Program-made: the position numbers and the translations under genes
Shown here: piece after piece, positions 18,349 through 27,042 of the stretch
Numbering within the stretch: position 1 is the first letter of the stretch
How the letters are laid out: every line of letters starts with the position of its first letter
From: Afipia sp. GAS231
GTDB taxonomy: Bacteria; Pseudomonadota; Alphaproteobacteria; Rhizobiales; Xanthobacteraceae
Assembly (NCBI RefSeq): GCF_900103365.1
Contig: NZ_LT629703.1
Span: 5,318,501-5,382,500, forward strand
Direction of reading: 5' to 3'
Length of the DNA stretch: 64,000 nt
The notes under the pieces: generated by a model
Database searches by the model: none
What the model was told of the DNA's origin: nothing
What the model saw: only the letters and a program-made list of their open reading frames with translations

Positions 18349-19734
18349 CTACACCGGCACCCTGACCGCCGCCCGCAATCCGCCCATCGGGCTGTCGCCG
18401 AGTGTGATGTCGCCGCCGTGCGAACGGGCGATGTCGCGGGCGATGGCGAGACCCAAACCTGTCCCGCCTTCGTCCTGGTTGCGGGCGTCGTCGAGCCGCA
18501 GGAACGGCTTGAACACTTCCTCGCGCATGTTGACGGGAATGCCAGGCCCATCGTCGTCGACGGTGACGGTCAGATAGCGGTGATCGCGGTGGCCGGTGAT
18601 CGAAATGGTCTTGGCGTGCCGCGCGGCGTTGGAGACGAGGTTGGCGAGGCAGCGCTTGAACGAGGCCGGCTTGACGATCACGACCGGCAGGCCGTGGAAC
18701 GTCACTGTGGTGGCATGGCCGTTGCGCTCGGCGTCGCTGCGCAATTCCTCCAGCGCCATCGTCATGTCGGTGGGCTGGGCGATCTCGCCGGAGTCGCCGC
18801 GCGCAAACGAGAGATAGGCCTCCAGCATCGCCGACATCTCGTCGACATCCTTGCGCATGCCGTCGACTTCGGGGCTGTCGCCGATCAGCGCCAGTTCGAG
18901 CTTGAAGCGGGTCAGGATGGTGCGCAAATCGTGCGACACCCCGGCCAGCATCGCGGTGCGCTGTTCGATCGTGCGCTCGATGCGCGCCTTCATTTCCAGG
19001 AACGCCTGCGCGGCGCGCCGCACTTCGCGCGCGCCGCGGGGACGGAAGTTCGGCGCCTCGCGGCCCTTGCCGAAGCTTTCGGCGGCGTCCGCCAGCCGCA
19101 GGATCGGCTTGATCTGGTTGCGCAGGAACAGCACCGCGACGATCAGCAGGATCGAGGAGGTCCCGAGCATCCAGAAGATGAAGATCTCCGAATTGGAGGC
19201 GTAGGCGGCGCTGCGCTGGGCGAATACGCGCATCACGGAATCGTCGAGCTGGATGCGGATTTCAACCAGGTTGGAATTGCCGACGGTATCGATCCAGAAC
19301 GGTCGGCCGATCTGGCGGCCGAGCTGCACCGACAGCGTCTGGTCGAGCAGCGAGAAGAACGGTTTCGGGCCGGGCGGCGGCATGTCGCCGCCGGGCAGAA
19401 AGTCGACCACCAGTTGCAGCCGCTGCCCGATCCGCTTCAGTTGCGCGCGATCCTTGTCCTGCGGGTAGGATTTGTAGACGTCGATCAGGCTGGCGATGTC
19501 CTGCACCACCGCGGCCGACAACCGCCGCGTCACCGTATTCCAGTGCCGCTCCATGAACACGAAGGCGACCACGGTCTGCAGGATCACCATCGGCACGATC
19601 ATGATCAGGAGCGCGCGGGCGTAGAGGCCGGTCGGCATCCAGCTCTTGAACGCGTTGCCCATCCAGCCATTGGCCGCGGACACGCGCTGCGACGCGTTGC
19701 GGATCAGGGTCAGGCCGGTGTCGAGCGTGCTCAT
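18349..19734 (-). CDS. EnvZ-type membrane sensor histidine kinase
   Basis: 461 residues. Two membrane helices (about 40-60 and 184-205) enclose a periplasmic sensor domain of about 120 residues; then come HAMP and the kinase core. His268 in GVSHDLRTILTRF is the phosphorylation site. The N box is NLVSNAARHA, G1 is DDDGPGIP, and G2 is GGTGLGLAIA. It lies 18 bp downstream of the cognate OmpR-type regulator, in one unit with it. It is similar in layout to EnvZ. The signal is unknown. Confidence 0.92.
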   Translation of the reverse strand: MSTLDTGLTLIRNASQRVSAANGWMGNAFKSWMPTGLYARALLIMIVPMVILQTVVAFVFMERHWNTVTRRLSAAVVQDIASLIDVYKSYPQDKDRAQLKRIGQRLQLVVDFLPGGDMPPPGPKPFFSLLDQTLSVQLGRQIGRPFWIDTVGNSNLVEIRIQLDDSVMRVFAQRSAAYASNSEIFIFWMLGTSSILLIVAVLFLRNQIKPILRLADAAESFGKGREAPNFRPRGAREVRRAAQAFLEMKARIERTIEQRTAMLAGVSHDLRTILTRFKLELALIGDSPEVDGMRKDVDEMSAMLEAYLSFARGDSGEIAQPTDMTMALEELRSDAERNGHATTVTFHGLPVVIVKPASFKRCLANLVSNAARHAKTISITGHRDHRYLTVTVDDDGPGIPVNMREEVFKPFLRLDDARNQDEGGTGLGLAIARDIARSHGGDITLGDSPMGGLRAAVRVPV

Positions 19735-19752
19735 GTCGGGTTTACAGACACA

Positions 19753-20484
19753 TTACGGCGACGCCACCAGGCGATAGCCGATGCCGCGCACCGCTTGCAG
19801 GAACAGAGGATTGGCGGGATCCTTTTCGATCTTGCGCCGCAGACGGTTGATCTGCACGTCGACCGCGCGCTCGTTGACGGTGCCGCCGCCGGTCAGCGCC
19901 GCGCGCGGCACGGTCTCGCCGGGGCTGACGGCGAGAATGCGCAGCATTTCGCGCTCGCGGTCGGTCAGGTGAATGATCTCCTCGCCCTGGCGCAATTCGC
20001 CGCGCTCCAGATGATAGACGTAGGGCCCGAAGGCGATCTGCTCCAGCGTTTCCACCGGCGGCGGCGCGGTGCGCTTGAGAATATTGCCGATCCGTAACAC
20101 CAGCTCGCGCGGCTCGAACGGTTTTGCGACGTAATCGTCGGCGCCAATTTGAAGGCCCTCGATCCGGGCTTCGGCTTCGTGGCGCGCCGTCAGCATGATG
20201 ATCGGCACCGAGGAGGAGGTGCGAATGAAGCGCGCCAGATCGAAACCGGTTTCGCCGGGCATCATGACGTCGAGGATCAACAGATCAAAGTGAAGGCCGA
20301 GCAGCTTGGCGCGCGCATCGCCGGCGCTCGCCGCCGTGGTGACGCGATAGCCCTCGCCGGACAGAAAGCGCGACAGCAGATCGCGGATGCGGCGGTCGTC
20401 GTCGACCAGCAAAAGATGCGGGGCGTCGTCGGCCGGCTTCAGCGGCGCGCGCGCGGTGGCTGAGGCGATGGTTGCTGCTTGCAC
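19753..20484 (-). CDS. OmpR-family response regulator
   Basis: Receiver domain (acidic LVDDDRR, phospho-acceptor in LLILDVMMPG, Lys in VAKPFEP) joined to a winged-helix DNA-binding domain (DVQINRLRRKIE, VRGIGYRL). About 243 residues. No ATG fits; GTG at 20493 and GTG at 20484 are both in frame. AGGGAG overlaps the first but sits eight bases before the second, so 20484 is preferred. The gene follows the MarR gene within a few bases and precedes the kinase, so it is probably one operon. Confidence 0.92.
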   Translation of the reverse strand: MQAATIASATARAPLKPADDAPHLLLVDDDRRIRDLLSRFLSGEGYRVTTAASAGDARAKLLGLHFDLLILDVMMPGETGFDLARFIRTSSSVPIIMLTARHEAEARIEGLQIGADDYVAKPFEPRELVLRIGNILKRTAPPPVETLEQIAFGPYVYHLERGELRQGEEIIHLTDREREMLRILAVSPGETVPRAALTGGGTVNERAVDVQINRLRRKIEKDPANPLFLQAVRGIGYRLVASP

Positions 20485-20496
20485 CAGGGTCACTCC

Positions 20497-21042
20497 CTAA
20501 GATTTCTTGCCGGTACCGAAGATCGCTTCCAGCACTTTATCCGGATCGTCGCGATCGATCATCGCGCGCAGGAACTGGCTGATGGCCGCGATGCCCGATG
20601 GATCGACCGCGCCGAGCGCGCGGGTGATGCGGTCGGTCTGCAGGCCGGCCAGTTTTGCGACCAATGCCTCGCCCTTTGGTGTGGCGTAAAGCAGGCGCTG
20701 CCGGCGATCGTTGTTGCCGGTCTTCTGGATGATGTAGCCCTCGTCCAGCAGTTGTTTCAGGACACGTCCGAGCGATTGCTTGGTGATGCGCAGGACATCC
20801 AGGAGATCGGCGACCTTGAGGCCGGGATAACGGTGGACAAAATGCATCACCCGGTGATGGGCGCGGCCGAAGCCGAAAGCCTCGAGCTCGTGGTCGGCGT
20901 CGCCGACGAAGTCGCGATAGGCAAAGAACAACAATTCGATGATGTCCCAGCGCAATTCGCCCGTCCGTGGGGTGGGGGACACGCCCTCGGTGCCCTTCGA
21001 ATCGGGCTCGCCGGATGGCCTTGAGAAATTTATGTCAGTCAT
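20497..21042 (-). CDS. MarR-family transcriptional regulator
   Basis: 181 residues. A winged helix-turn-helix domain of MarR type is seen in HHRVMHFVHRYPGLKVADLLDVL, followed by the recognition helix ITKQSLGRVLKQLLDEGYI and the wing (NDRRQRLLYATPKG). The ATG at 21042 lies inside a perfect inverted repeat (21031-21051) that is probably its own operator. It heads the unit marR-OmpR-EnvZ, so it may control that two-component pair. The divergent ilvE side has a promoter-like sequence overlapping the same operator. Confidence 0.9.
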   Translation of the reverse strand: MTDINFSRPSGEPDSKGTEGVSPTPRTGELRWDIIELLFFAYRDFVGDADHELEAFGFGRAHHRVMHFVHRYPGLKVADLLDVLRITKQSLGRVLKQLLDEGYIIQKTGNNDRRQRLLYATPKGEALVAKLAGLQTDRITRALGAVDPSGIAAISQFLRAMIDRDDPDKVLEAIFGTGKKS

Positions 21043-21051
21043 GTTGACATA
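21031..21051. promoter_or_regulatory. Probable MarR operator over its own start codon
   Basis: TATGTCA, 7-bp spacer, TGACATA: a perfect 7-bp inverted repeat centred on 21041. The initiation codon of the MarR gene lies in the spacer. The size and symmetry fit a MarR dimer site. Binding here would block the gene itself. Confidence 0.65.
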
Positions 21052-21072
21052 TCTTGGGTTCAATGTTACAAA
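21044..21072 (+). promoter_or_regulatory. Sigma-70-like promoter reading toward ilvE
   Basis: TTGACA (21044-21049), 17-bp spacer, TACAAA (21067-21072). The -35 box shares bases with the MarR operator, so ilvE transcription could respond to the same regulator. The leader to ilvE (about 21080-21498) shows no recognised RNA motif. Confidence 0.45.
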
Positions 21073-21498
21073 ACTGCCAGCCACGGCGAAACTTTAAGTC
21101 GTTTCGATCTTGTTTCGACCTTGGCGACGTTTCAAGCAGCCGGAAAAAGCCAGCAATGGCGGCAACGGCCGCGAATTTGACTACCGTGCGATTGTCGAGC
21201 GGCATTTCGGCAAACATACTGGACTTCGGCATTCCGCAAAAGCATGTCCTCAATGGACATGATGGCGATGGACACCGGTGGCAAGGCCCTTAAAGGTCAC
21301 GGCTCGAAAAGGTCTTGGCTCTTGAGGGTTAGAACTGCCGGTGCAGGTGAGGTCCAGGCACCTTCAACGGCGCCAAGACGCCAGGCGCGCGATCCGCGCC
21401 AATCCGGGAGAGAGCCCATGTCGTTCAACAAGTCGGCCCAGCAGGCCCTCAAGGAAAGGCCGGCGCCAGAGATCGCACCGGCAGCAGGAAGCAAGGCC

Positions 21499-22578
21499 AT
21501 GAGCGTGACATTCGACATCCAGCCGACGGCGACCCCGACCTCCGAGAAGGACCGCGCGGCCAAGCTGGTGGACCCCGGCTTCGGCCGGGTTTTCACCGAT
21601 CACATGTCGATCGTCCGCTACAACCAGGCCAAGGGCTGGCATGGCGCGCGGGTCGAATCCCGCGCCAATTTCCCGCTCGATCCGGCGGCCGCGGTGCTGC
21701 ACTATGCGCAGGAAATTTTCGAAGGCCTCAAGGCCTACAAGCGCGACGACGGCGGCGTGAACCTGTTCCGCCCCGACGCCAATGCCAAACGCTTCCACAA
21801 TTCGGCCGATCGCATGGCGATGGCGCAGGTGCCGGAGTCCGTGTTCATCGAGGCGGTCGAGCAGCTCGTGCGGATCGACCGTGCCTGGATCCCTGGCGGC
21901 GAGGGCAGTCTCTATCTGCGGCCGTTCATGGTCGCGAGCGAGATCTTCCTCGGCGTCAAGCCTTCGGCGGAATACATCTTTGCCGTCATTGCCTCGCCGG
22001 TCGGCTCCTATTTCAAGGGCGGACCCGCGCCGGTGTCGATCTGGGTGTCGGAGAACTACACCCGCGCCGCGATCGGCGGCACCGGCGCCGTCAAATGCGG
22101 CGGCAACTACGCCGCCAGCCTGCGGGCGCAGGCCGAGGCGATCGATCACGGCTGCGACCAAGTCGTGTTCCTCGATGCGGTCGAGCGCCGCTATGTCGAG
22201 GAACTCGGCGGCATGAACGTGTTCTTCGTGTTCGACGACGGCTCGCTCTTGACGCCGCCGCTCGGCACCATCCTGCCCGGCATCACCCGCGATTCCATCA
22301 TCGCGCTTGCCAAGGATGCCGGCATGCGCGTCCGCGAGGAGCTCTACTCGATCGAGCAGTGGCGCGCGGACGCCGCCAGCGGCAAGCTCAAGGAAGCCTT
22401 TGCCTGCGGCACCGCGGCCGTGATCTCGCCGATCGGCAAGGTCTGTTCGGGCAGTGGTGACTTCCAGATCAGCGGCGGCGTCGCCGGTCCGATCGCCATG
22501 GGCATGCGCAAGAAACTGGTCGACATCCAGTACGGCCGGACCAACGACCCGCACAACTGGATCAAGAAGGTTTTTTGA
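21499..22578 (+). CDS. ilvE: Branched-chain amino acid aminotransferase
   Basis: PLP-dependent fold-type IV transaminase; last step of Leu, Ile and Val synthesis. It has about 359 residues from ATG 21499 (MSVTFDIQP), the length of relatives. Landmarks are [15 protein letters not shown], the PLP-Lys region [13 protein letters not shown], and [10 protein letters not shown]. An in-frame ATG at 21418 has an excellent GGGAG site seven bases upstream and would add 27 residues (MSFNKSAQQA...). Both starts may be usable; the shorter is chosen by family length. hisS follows after a repeat. Confidence 0.93.
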   Translation: MSVTFDIQPTATPTSEKDRAAKLVDPGFGRVFTDHMSIVRYNQAKGWHGARVESRANFPLDPAAAVLHYAQEIFEGLKAYKRDDGGVNLFRPDANAKRFHNSADRMAMAQVPESVFIEAVEQLVRIDRAWIPGGEGSLYLRPFMVASEIFLGVKPSAEYIFAVIASPVGSYFKGGPAPVSIWVSENYTRAAIGGTGAVKCGGNYAASLRAQAEAIDHGCDQVVFLDAVERRYVEELGGMNVFFVFDDGSLLTPPLGTILPGITRDSIIALAKDAGMRVREELYSIEQWRADAASGKLKEAFACGTAAVISPIGKVCSGSGDFQISGGVAGPIAMGMRKKLVDIQYGRTNDPHNWIKKVF

Positions 22579-22587
22579 TTTTTCTTC

Positions 22588-22694
22588 TCCCTCTCCCGCT
22601 TGCGGGGGAGGGGCGGGGTGGGGGTGCCAGCCACACGCACTGTCGCCCGCGTCGCCCCCACCCCAGCCCTCCCCCGCAAGAGCGGGAGAGGGAG
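22588..22694. repeat. Palindromic intergenic repeat, family E (copy 1)
   Basis: Begins CCCTCTCCCGCTTGCGGGGGAG and is closed by CTCCCCCGCAAGAGCGGGAGAGGG-like complement, with GGGGTGGGGG / CCCCACCCC inside, so the transcript could form one long hairpin. The second copy is at 36724 within the cox cluster. It fills the ilvE-hisS gap. Confidence 0.85.
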
Positions 22695-22742
22695 CGAAGT
22701 CAGCACAGTTGCCGCCTTCCGCGTCGGCTGGTAAACGCCCGC

Positions 22743-24257
22743 ATGGCTGAAAAACCCAAAAAACCGCAGAAACTACGCGCTCGGCTGCCGCGCGGGCTGG
22801 AAGATCGTGGCCCGGCCGCGATCGCGGCCACGCGCCAGATGGTCGAGAAAATCCGCGACGTCTATGAGCGCTACGGCTTCGAGCCGGTCGAGACGCCGGC
22901 GATGGAATACACCGACGCGCTCGGAAAATTCTTGCCTGACCAGGACCGGCCGAACGAGGGCGTGTTTTCGTTCCAGGACGATGACGAGCAGTGGATCTCG
23001 CTGCGCTACGACCTGACCGCGCCGCTGGCGCGCTATGTCGCCGAGAATTTCGATTCGCTCCCGAAACCCTACCGCAGCTACCGCGTCGGCTACGTCTATC
23101 GCAACGAGAAGCCCGGCCCCGGACGTTTTCGCCAGTTCATGCAGTTCGATGCCGACTCGGTAGGTGCGCCAACGGCGGCTGCCGATGCCGAGATGTGCAT
23201 GATGGCCGCCGACACGATGGAAGCGCTCGGCATCCCCCGCGGCAGCTATGTCGTGAAGGTGAACAACCGCAAGGTGCTCGATGGCGTGCTGGAGGCGATT
23301 GGCCTTGGCGGCGAGGACAATGCCGGGCGTCGGCTGACCGTGCTGCGCGCGATCGACAAGCTCGACAAATTTTCCGCCGATGAAGTTCGCAAACTGCTCG
23401 GTCCCGGTCGTTGGGACGGTGGCGAAGAGGGCAAGGGCGACTTCACCAAGGGCGCGAACTTGAGCGCGGCGGAAGCCGATGTCGTTCTGGCCGTCACCGC
23501 AAAACGCGACGACTGGAAACAGGCGATTGCTGCGGCTGATACATATCTCAGCAAGAGCGAAGTCGGCCAGGCTGGCGTGAGCGAACTCGAAGAGATCGCC
23601 AAACTGGTCACCGCATCCGGCTATGGCGCGGATCGCATCAGCATCGATCCCTCCGTCGTCCGCGGTCTCGAGTATTACACCGGCCCGGTCTACGAGGTCG
23701 AACTCACGTTAGAGACCAAAGACGAAAAAGGCCGCCCCGTGCGCTTCGGTTCGGTCGGCGGCGGCGGGCGTTACGATGGCCTGGTCTCGCGCTTTCGCGG
23801 CGAGCCAGTGCCGGCGACGGGATTTTCGATCGGCGTGTCGCGGCTGCAGGCCGCGCTGACGATGCTCGGCAAGCTCGACACCAAGCCGGCGTTCGGGCCG
23901 GTCGTGGTCACCGTGTTCGGCGGCGAGATCGCGGGCTATCAGCAGATGGTGGCGAAGCTGCGCAACGCCGGCATTCGCGCCGAGCTTTATCTCGGCAATC
24001 CCAAGCACAGCCTCGGCCAGCAGATGAAATATGCCGACCGGCGCAACAGCCCTTGCGCGATCATTCAGGGCAGCGACGAGAAGGCCAACGGCAAGGTCCA
24101 GATCAAGGATCTGATCCTCGGGGCAGGGCTCACCGAGATCAAGGACCGCGAGGAATATCTGAAAAAGCAGACCGAGGCCCAGTACATGGTCGATGAGGCC
24201 GATCTGGTCGATGAGGTCCGAAAAGTCCTAGCCCGCCATGACGTGAAGTGGGGATAG
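22743..24257 (+). CDS. hisS: Histidyl-tRNA synthetase
   Basis: Class II aminoacyl-tRNA synthetase that charges tRNA-His. 504 residues, longer than E. coli HisRS (424) because of an insertion around residues 180-280, as in other Rhizobiales. Motif 2 is [20 protein letters not shown]. The HisRS-specific motifs are [12 protein letters not shown] and GGGGRYDGL, and a C-terminal anticodon-binding domain is present. The ATG at 22743 ([10 protein letters not shown]) is chosen; the upstream open frame lies within the palindromic repeat. Confidence 0.96.
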   Translation: MAEKPKKPQKLRARLPRGLEDRGPAAIAATRQMVEKIRDVYERYGFEPVETPAMEYTDALGKFLPDQDRPNEGVFSFQDDDEQWISLRYDLTAPLARYVAENFDSLPKPYRSYRVGYVYRNEKPGPGRFRQFMQFDADSVGAPTAAADAEMCMMAADTMEALGIPRGSYVVKVNNRKVLDGVLEAIGLGGEDNAGRRLTVLRAIDKLDKFSADEVRKLLGPGRWDGGEEGKGDFTKGANLSAAEADVVLAVTAKRDDWKQAIAAADTYLSKSEVGQAGVSELEEIAKLVTASGYGADRISIDPSVVRGLEYYTGPVYEVELTLETKDEKGRPVRFGSVGGGGRYDGLVSRFRGEPVPATGFSIGVSRLQAALTMLGKLDTKPAFGPVVVTVFGGEIAGYQQMVAKLRNAGIRAELYLGNPKHSLGQQMKYADRRNSPCAIIQGSDEKANGKVQIKDLILGAGLTEIKDREEYLKKQTEAQYMVDEADLVDEVRKVLARHDVKWG

Positions 24258-24272
24258 CTATTCATTCAAGCC

Positions 24273-24348
24273 GTCATGCCCGGCCTTGTGCCGGGCATCC
24301 ACGTCTTGTTTGATGGACGAGATCGTGGATGGCCGGGATAAACCCGAC
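24273..24348. repeat. Palindromic intergenic repeat, family B (copy 1)
   Basis: Starts GTCATGCCCGGCCTTGTGCC and ends in an imperfect complement. ATGCCCGGC / GCCGGGCAT forms a small stem at the left end. Other copies lie at 52381 and, more diverged, at 58129 and 56241. It may also act as the hisS terminator. Confidence 0.85.
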
Positions 24349-24381
24349 TATTGCGAAAAGAAAAACAACGAGGAGACCAAA

Positions 24382-24585
24382 ATGCCTGAGATTACCGTGA
24401 GCATGGCCGCCGGCCGCACCGACGAACAGAAGGCCGGCATGATGCGCGACATCACCCAGGCACTGGTCAAGAACCTCGGCGTCGATGCCGATGCGGTCGT
24501 GATCCAGATCAACGAAGCGCCGCTGGCCCACAAGATGAAGGGCGGCAAGACCTTCGTCGAGCGCGCGGCAGCCGCGAAGAAGTAG
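24382..24585 (+). CDS. 4-oxalocrotonate tautomerase family protein
   Basis: 67-residue tautomerase-superfamily subunit. After Met removal the N-terminus is Pro (MPEITVSM), the catalytic base of this family. The small beta-alpha-beta unit (DEQKAGMMRDITQALVKNLG, VIQINEAPL) fits the hexameric 4-OT fold. The ATG at 24382 has GAGGAG upstream; the longer frame upstream lies in a repeat. The natural substrate is unknown. Confidence 0.9.
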   Translation: MPEITVSMAAGRTDEQKAGMMRDITQALVKNLGVDADAVVIQINEAPLAHKMKGGKTFVERAAAAKK

Positions 24586-24593
24586 TTTTCTCC

Positions 24594-24671
24594 GTCATTC
24601 CGGGGCGCGCGCAGCGCGAACCCGGAATCTCGAGGTTCCGGGTTCGTCGCTTTGCGACGCCCCGGAACGAC
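24594..24671. repeat. Palindromic intergenic repeat, family A (copy 2)
   Basis: GTCATTCCGGGGCGCGCG to CGCCCCGGAACGAC. The inner AATCTCGAGGTTCCGGGTTC matches the other family A copies. It separates the tautomerase and thioesterase genes. Confidence 0.9.
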
Positions 24672-24691
24672 GGCTGATCATCGGAATCCCC

Positions 24692-25087
24692 ATGGACGCA
24701 CGCGACGTCATCAAGATCGGCATGAGCGCCGAGCGTTTTCTCGTCGTGCCGACGGAGCGCACGGTCGGGCATTTCGTGCCCGGCATGCCGATGGTCTACG
24801 CGACACCGATGATGATCCTGGAAATGGAGCTGGCGTCGGGCGATGCGATCCGCGGCCATCTGCAGCCGGGCTGGGTCACCGTTGGCACCGAGGTCGATAT
24901 CCGCCATCTCGGCGCGTCGCTGGTCGGCTCGACGGTGCGGGTGACGGCCAAAGTCTTTGCGGTGGAACGCCGCGTGATCCGCTTCGAGGTCGAAGCCTTC
25001 GAGGGCGAGCGCAAGATCGGCGACGGCCGCCATGCCCGTGGGCTTGTCAATGTTGAGACTTTTACCAGGCGGTTGCAGCCGAAGTGA
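24692..25087 (+). CDS. Hotdog-fold thioesterase (fluoroacetyl-CoA thioesterase-like)
   Basis: 131 residues with one hotdog domain: ATPMMILEMELASGDAIRGHLQPGWVTVGTEVDI, then the VRVTAKV and RFEVEAFEGERKIGDGRHAR strands ending in the conserved GxHxR-like turn. The layout matches FlK-like acyl-CoA thioesterases that hydrolyse short or aromatic acyl-CoAs; the actual substrate is unknown. It lies between palindromic repeats on both sides. Confidence 0.85.
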   Translation: MDARDVIKIGMSAERFLVVPTERTVGHFVPGMPMVYATPMMILEMELASGDAIRGHLQPGWVTVGTEVDIRHLGASLVGSTVRVTAKVFAVERRVIRFEVEAFEGERKIGDGRHARGLVNVETFTRRLQPK

Positions 25088-25090
25088 CAG

Positions 25091-25190
25091 TCCTCATCCT
25101 GAGGAGCGCGAAGCGCGTCTCGAAGGATGGGCCACGGGCGATATCCATCCTTCGAGACGCATCGCTTTGCGATGCTCCTCAGGATGAGGA
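25091..25190. repeat. Palindromic intergenic repeat, family C (copy 1)
   Basis: TCCTCATCCTGAGGAGC ... GCTCCTCAGGATGAGGA with an inner CGTCTCGAAGGATGG / CCATCCTTCGAGACG arm pair. A near-perfect long hairpin between the converging thioesterase and proC genes, where it could end both transcripts. A second copy is at 30427. Confidence 0.9.
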
Positions 25191-25196
25191 TCGGAG

Positions 25197-26051
25197 CTAC
25201 TTCGCCAGATCCTTCGATCTTTGCGTCGCCGCGGCGACCGCGCGCGTCAGCAGCGTCTGCATGCCGCCGGTACCCATCAAGACTTCGAGCGCGGCGGCGG
25301 TGGTGCCTCCAGGGGAGGTGACGTTCTGGCGCAGGGTGGTCGACGTCAGCTCCGAGCGATGCAGCAGCTCACCGGAGCCGGCGACGGTTTCGCGCGCCAG
25401 TTTCGTTGCCAGCTCTGCTGGCAGGCCGGCCGCGACGCCGGCGCGGGCGAGTTCTTCGGCGAGCAGGAACACGTAGGCCGGTCCCGAGCCGGACACCGCG
25501 GTGACCGCATCCATCAGGCTTTCCTTGTCGACCCATTCGACCGAGCCGGTGGCGCGCAGCAGCGCGTCCGCGACCGCGCGCTGCGCGGGGCTGACTTTTT
25601 TCGCCGCCACCGCGACCGTGATGCCGCGGCCGATCGCCGCCGGCGTGTTCGGCATGGCGCGGACCACGCTGCCGCCCGAGCCTGCTTCAAACATGACTGA
25701 TTCAAGCACGGCGATCGTGGTGCCCGCCATGATCGAGACCACCAAGGTCGACGGGCCGACGAAAGCCTTCAACGCAGCGCCGGCTTCGCGGAACGATTGT
25801 GGCTTCACCGCGACCACCAGCGTATCGACCTCGCCGGCTTCCTTGGCCTGTGGATTGAGGCGGATGCCTTTTGCGACGAGCGCTGTGATCTCAGGGGACG
25901 GATGCGGCTCGATCACCACGACGCGTTTGGCGTCGAGCCCCTGCGCCAGCCACCCGCTCAGCATCGCGCCGCCCATCTTGCCGGCGCCGGCAAGGGCGAT
26001 GGTGCCGTGGACGTTTTTCAAAGCGTTGGTCGTATTCAAAGCCGTCACCAC
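25197..26051 (-). CDS. proC: Pyrroline-5-carboxylate reductase
   Basis: Cytoplasmic NAD(P)H-dependent enzyme, last step of proline synthesis. 284 residues. The N-terminal Rossmann motif is LAGAGKMGGAMLSGW. The conserved PNTPAAIGRG loop and the C-terminal signature from SGPAYVFLLAEEL to NVTSPGGTTAAALEVL are complete. Two adjacent GTG codons (26051 and 26048) are possible starts, and no ATG is suitable. The ybjN-like gene upstream is 147 bp away across a repeat. Confidence 0.95.
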   Translation of the reverse strand: MVTALNTTNALKNVHGTIALAGAGKMGGAMLSGWLAQGLDAKRVVVIEPHPSPEITALVAKGIRLNPQAKEAGEVDTLVVAVKPQSFREAGAALKAFVGPSTLVVSIMAGTTIAVLESVMFEAGSGGSVVRAMPNTPAAIGRGITVAVAAKKVSPAQRAVADALLRATGSVEWVDKESLMDAVTAVSGSGPAYVFLLAEELARAGVAAGLPAELATKLARETVAGSGELLHRSELTSTTLRQNVTSPGGTTAAALEVLMGTGGMQTLLTRAVAAATQRSKDLAK

Positions 26052-26060
26052 ATATACCGC

Positions 26061-26197
26061 TGTCGTCCCTGCGAAAGCAGGGACCCATAACCACAGGTGG
26101 TTCTAGTAAAGCGGGACAGAGGCCACAAGCAGTTTGCTTGGGCCCAGAGGTCACGGCGTATGGGTCCCGGCTCGCGCTTCGCTTGGCCGGGACGACA
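26061..26197. repeat. Palindromic intergenic repeat, family F (copy 1)
   Basis: Bounded by TGTCGTCCCTGCGAAAGCAGGGACCC and its imperfect complement GGGTCCCGGC...GCCGGGACGACA. CCCTGCGAAAGCAGGG is itself a hairpin. It lies between proC and the YbjN-like gene, on whose last base it nearly abuts. Confidence 0.75.
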
Positions 26198-26198
26198 G

Positions 26199-26699
26199 TT
26201 ACGCCTCGCCCTCGGTATCGAACATCGCCGCGCTCATCGCTTCCGCGGCGGTCTTGCCGGCCCAGACCACGAACTGGAACGCGGGGTAATAGCGCTCGCA
26301 GCCATGGATGGCGCCGACCAGCATGGCCTCGCATTGCGCGGCCGAGGCGGTCAGCCCGCCCGGCAGCACCAGCGCCTGCCGGTGCATGATCATGCCGGTG
26401 TGGTTCCAGATGTCGAAATGGCCGACCCATAGTTGCTCGTTGATCGCGGCGATCAGCCGCTGCACCTCGCCGCGCCGTGCGGCGGGAATCTTCATGTCGA
26501 AGGCGCAGGCCAGATGCAGCGCTTCGATCTCGGGCATCCAGGTGAAGGAGAGCTGGTAGTCGGTCCAGCTTCCCTTGGAGACGATCGTGACTTCGTCTTC
26601 GCCGGAGCGCTCGAACGCCCAGTTGTTATCGGCGGCGATATCCTCGACCACCGCGAGCGGATTGATCCGGGAATCGATAGTGCCTTCGAGGAGGGACAT
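26199..26699 (-). CDS. YbjN domain-containing protein
   Basis: 166 residues forming one YbjN-type domain (Pfam type III secretion chaperone-like fold). Seen are DIAADNNWAFERSGEDEV, a beta sheet ending in the acidic WMPEIEALHLACAFD, and RRGEVQRLIAAINEQLWVGHFDIW. In Alphaproteobacteria this protein commonly lies next to proC, as here; its molecular role is unknown. The ATG at 26699 (MSLLEGTIDS) was chosen over 26738, because the first 13 residues of the longer form look non-conserved. Confidence 0.88.
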   Translation of the reverse strand: MSLLEGTIDSRINPLAVVEDIAADNNWAFERSGEDEVTIVSKGSWTDYQLSFTWMPEIEALHLACAFDMKIPAARRGEVQRLIAAINEQLWVGHFDIWNHTGMIMHRQALVLPGGLTASAAQCEAMLVGAIHGCERYYPAFQFVVWAGKTAAEAMSAAMFDTEGEA

Positions 26700-26942
26700 T
26701 CCGTCTCGACCTTGTTCTTGAAGTCTTTTGATACGCAACGGGAAACGGCACGCGCTGAACTGCTACGTCGCGGCCGGCTGCAGTCCCCTGATCGCCTTGA
26801 TCGTGCCGGGGGCTGCCGGGCTCAAGTGATGTGATTTGCGGAATCCGCGCAACTCACCCAAGAGTCCGTCCACAGGCCAAAGCGCCGTCGTCCACAGCTC
26901 ATGACCGTCATACACGTTAACTTTTGGAACAAACCGGAATCG

Positions 26943-26962
26943 GATTCACGGAAGCGTGAATC
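26943..26962. repeat. Inverted repeat in the 343-bp gap 26700-27042
   Basis: GATTCACG, loop GAAG, CGTGAATC: a perfect 8-bp stem. It lies 81 bp beyond the stop codon of the minus-strand TctC gene, without a T tract, so termination is only possible. The rest of the gap has an AT-rich stretch (27004-27022) but no gene. Confidence 0.5.
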
Positions 26963-27042
26963 GGGCCCGCCGGCGACGCGTCGATGCGCCAGCGTGCTGC
27001 CCTAATGGTTAATTTTTTGTAAACGCGTGCTGCTTGCGAATC

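Noticed and set aside
24692..25087. Considered as an acyl-CoA dehydratase
   Set aside because: It lacks the Asp/His hydratase motif of MaoC proteins and matches the thioesterase pattern instead.
26700..27042. Possible tRNA or small RNA in this 343-bp gap
   Set aside because: No cloverleaf or T-loop pattern (GGTTCGA) could be built; only a short hairpin is visible.
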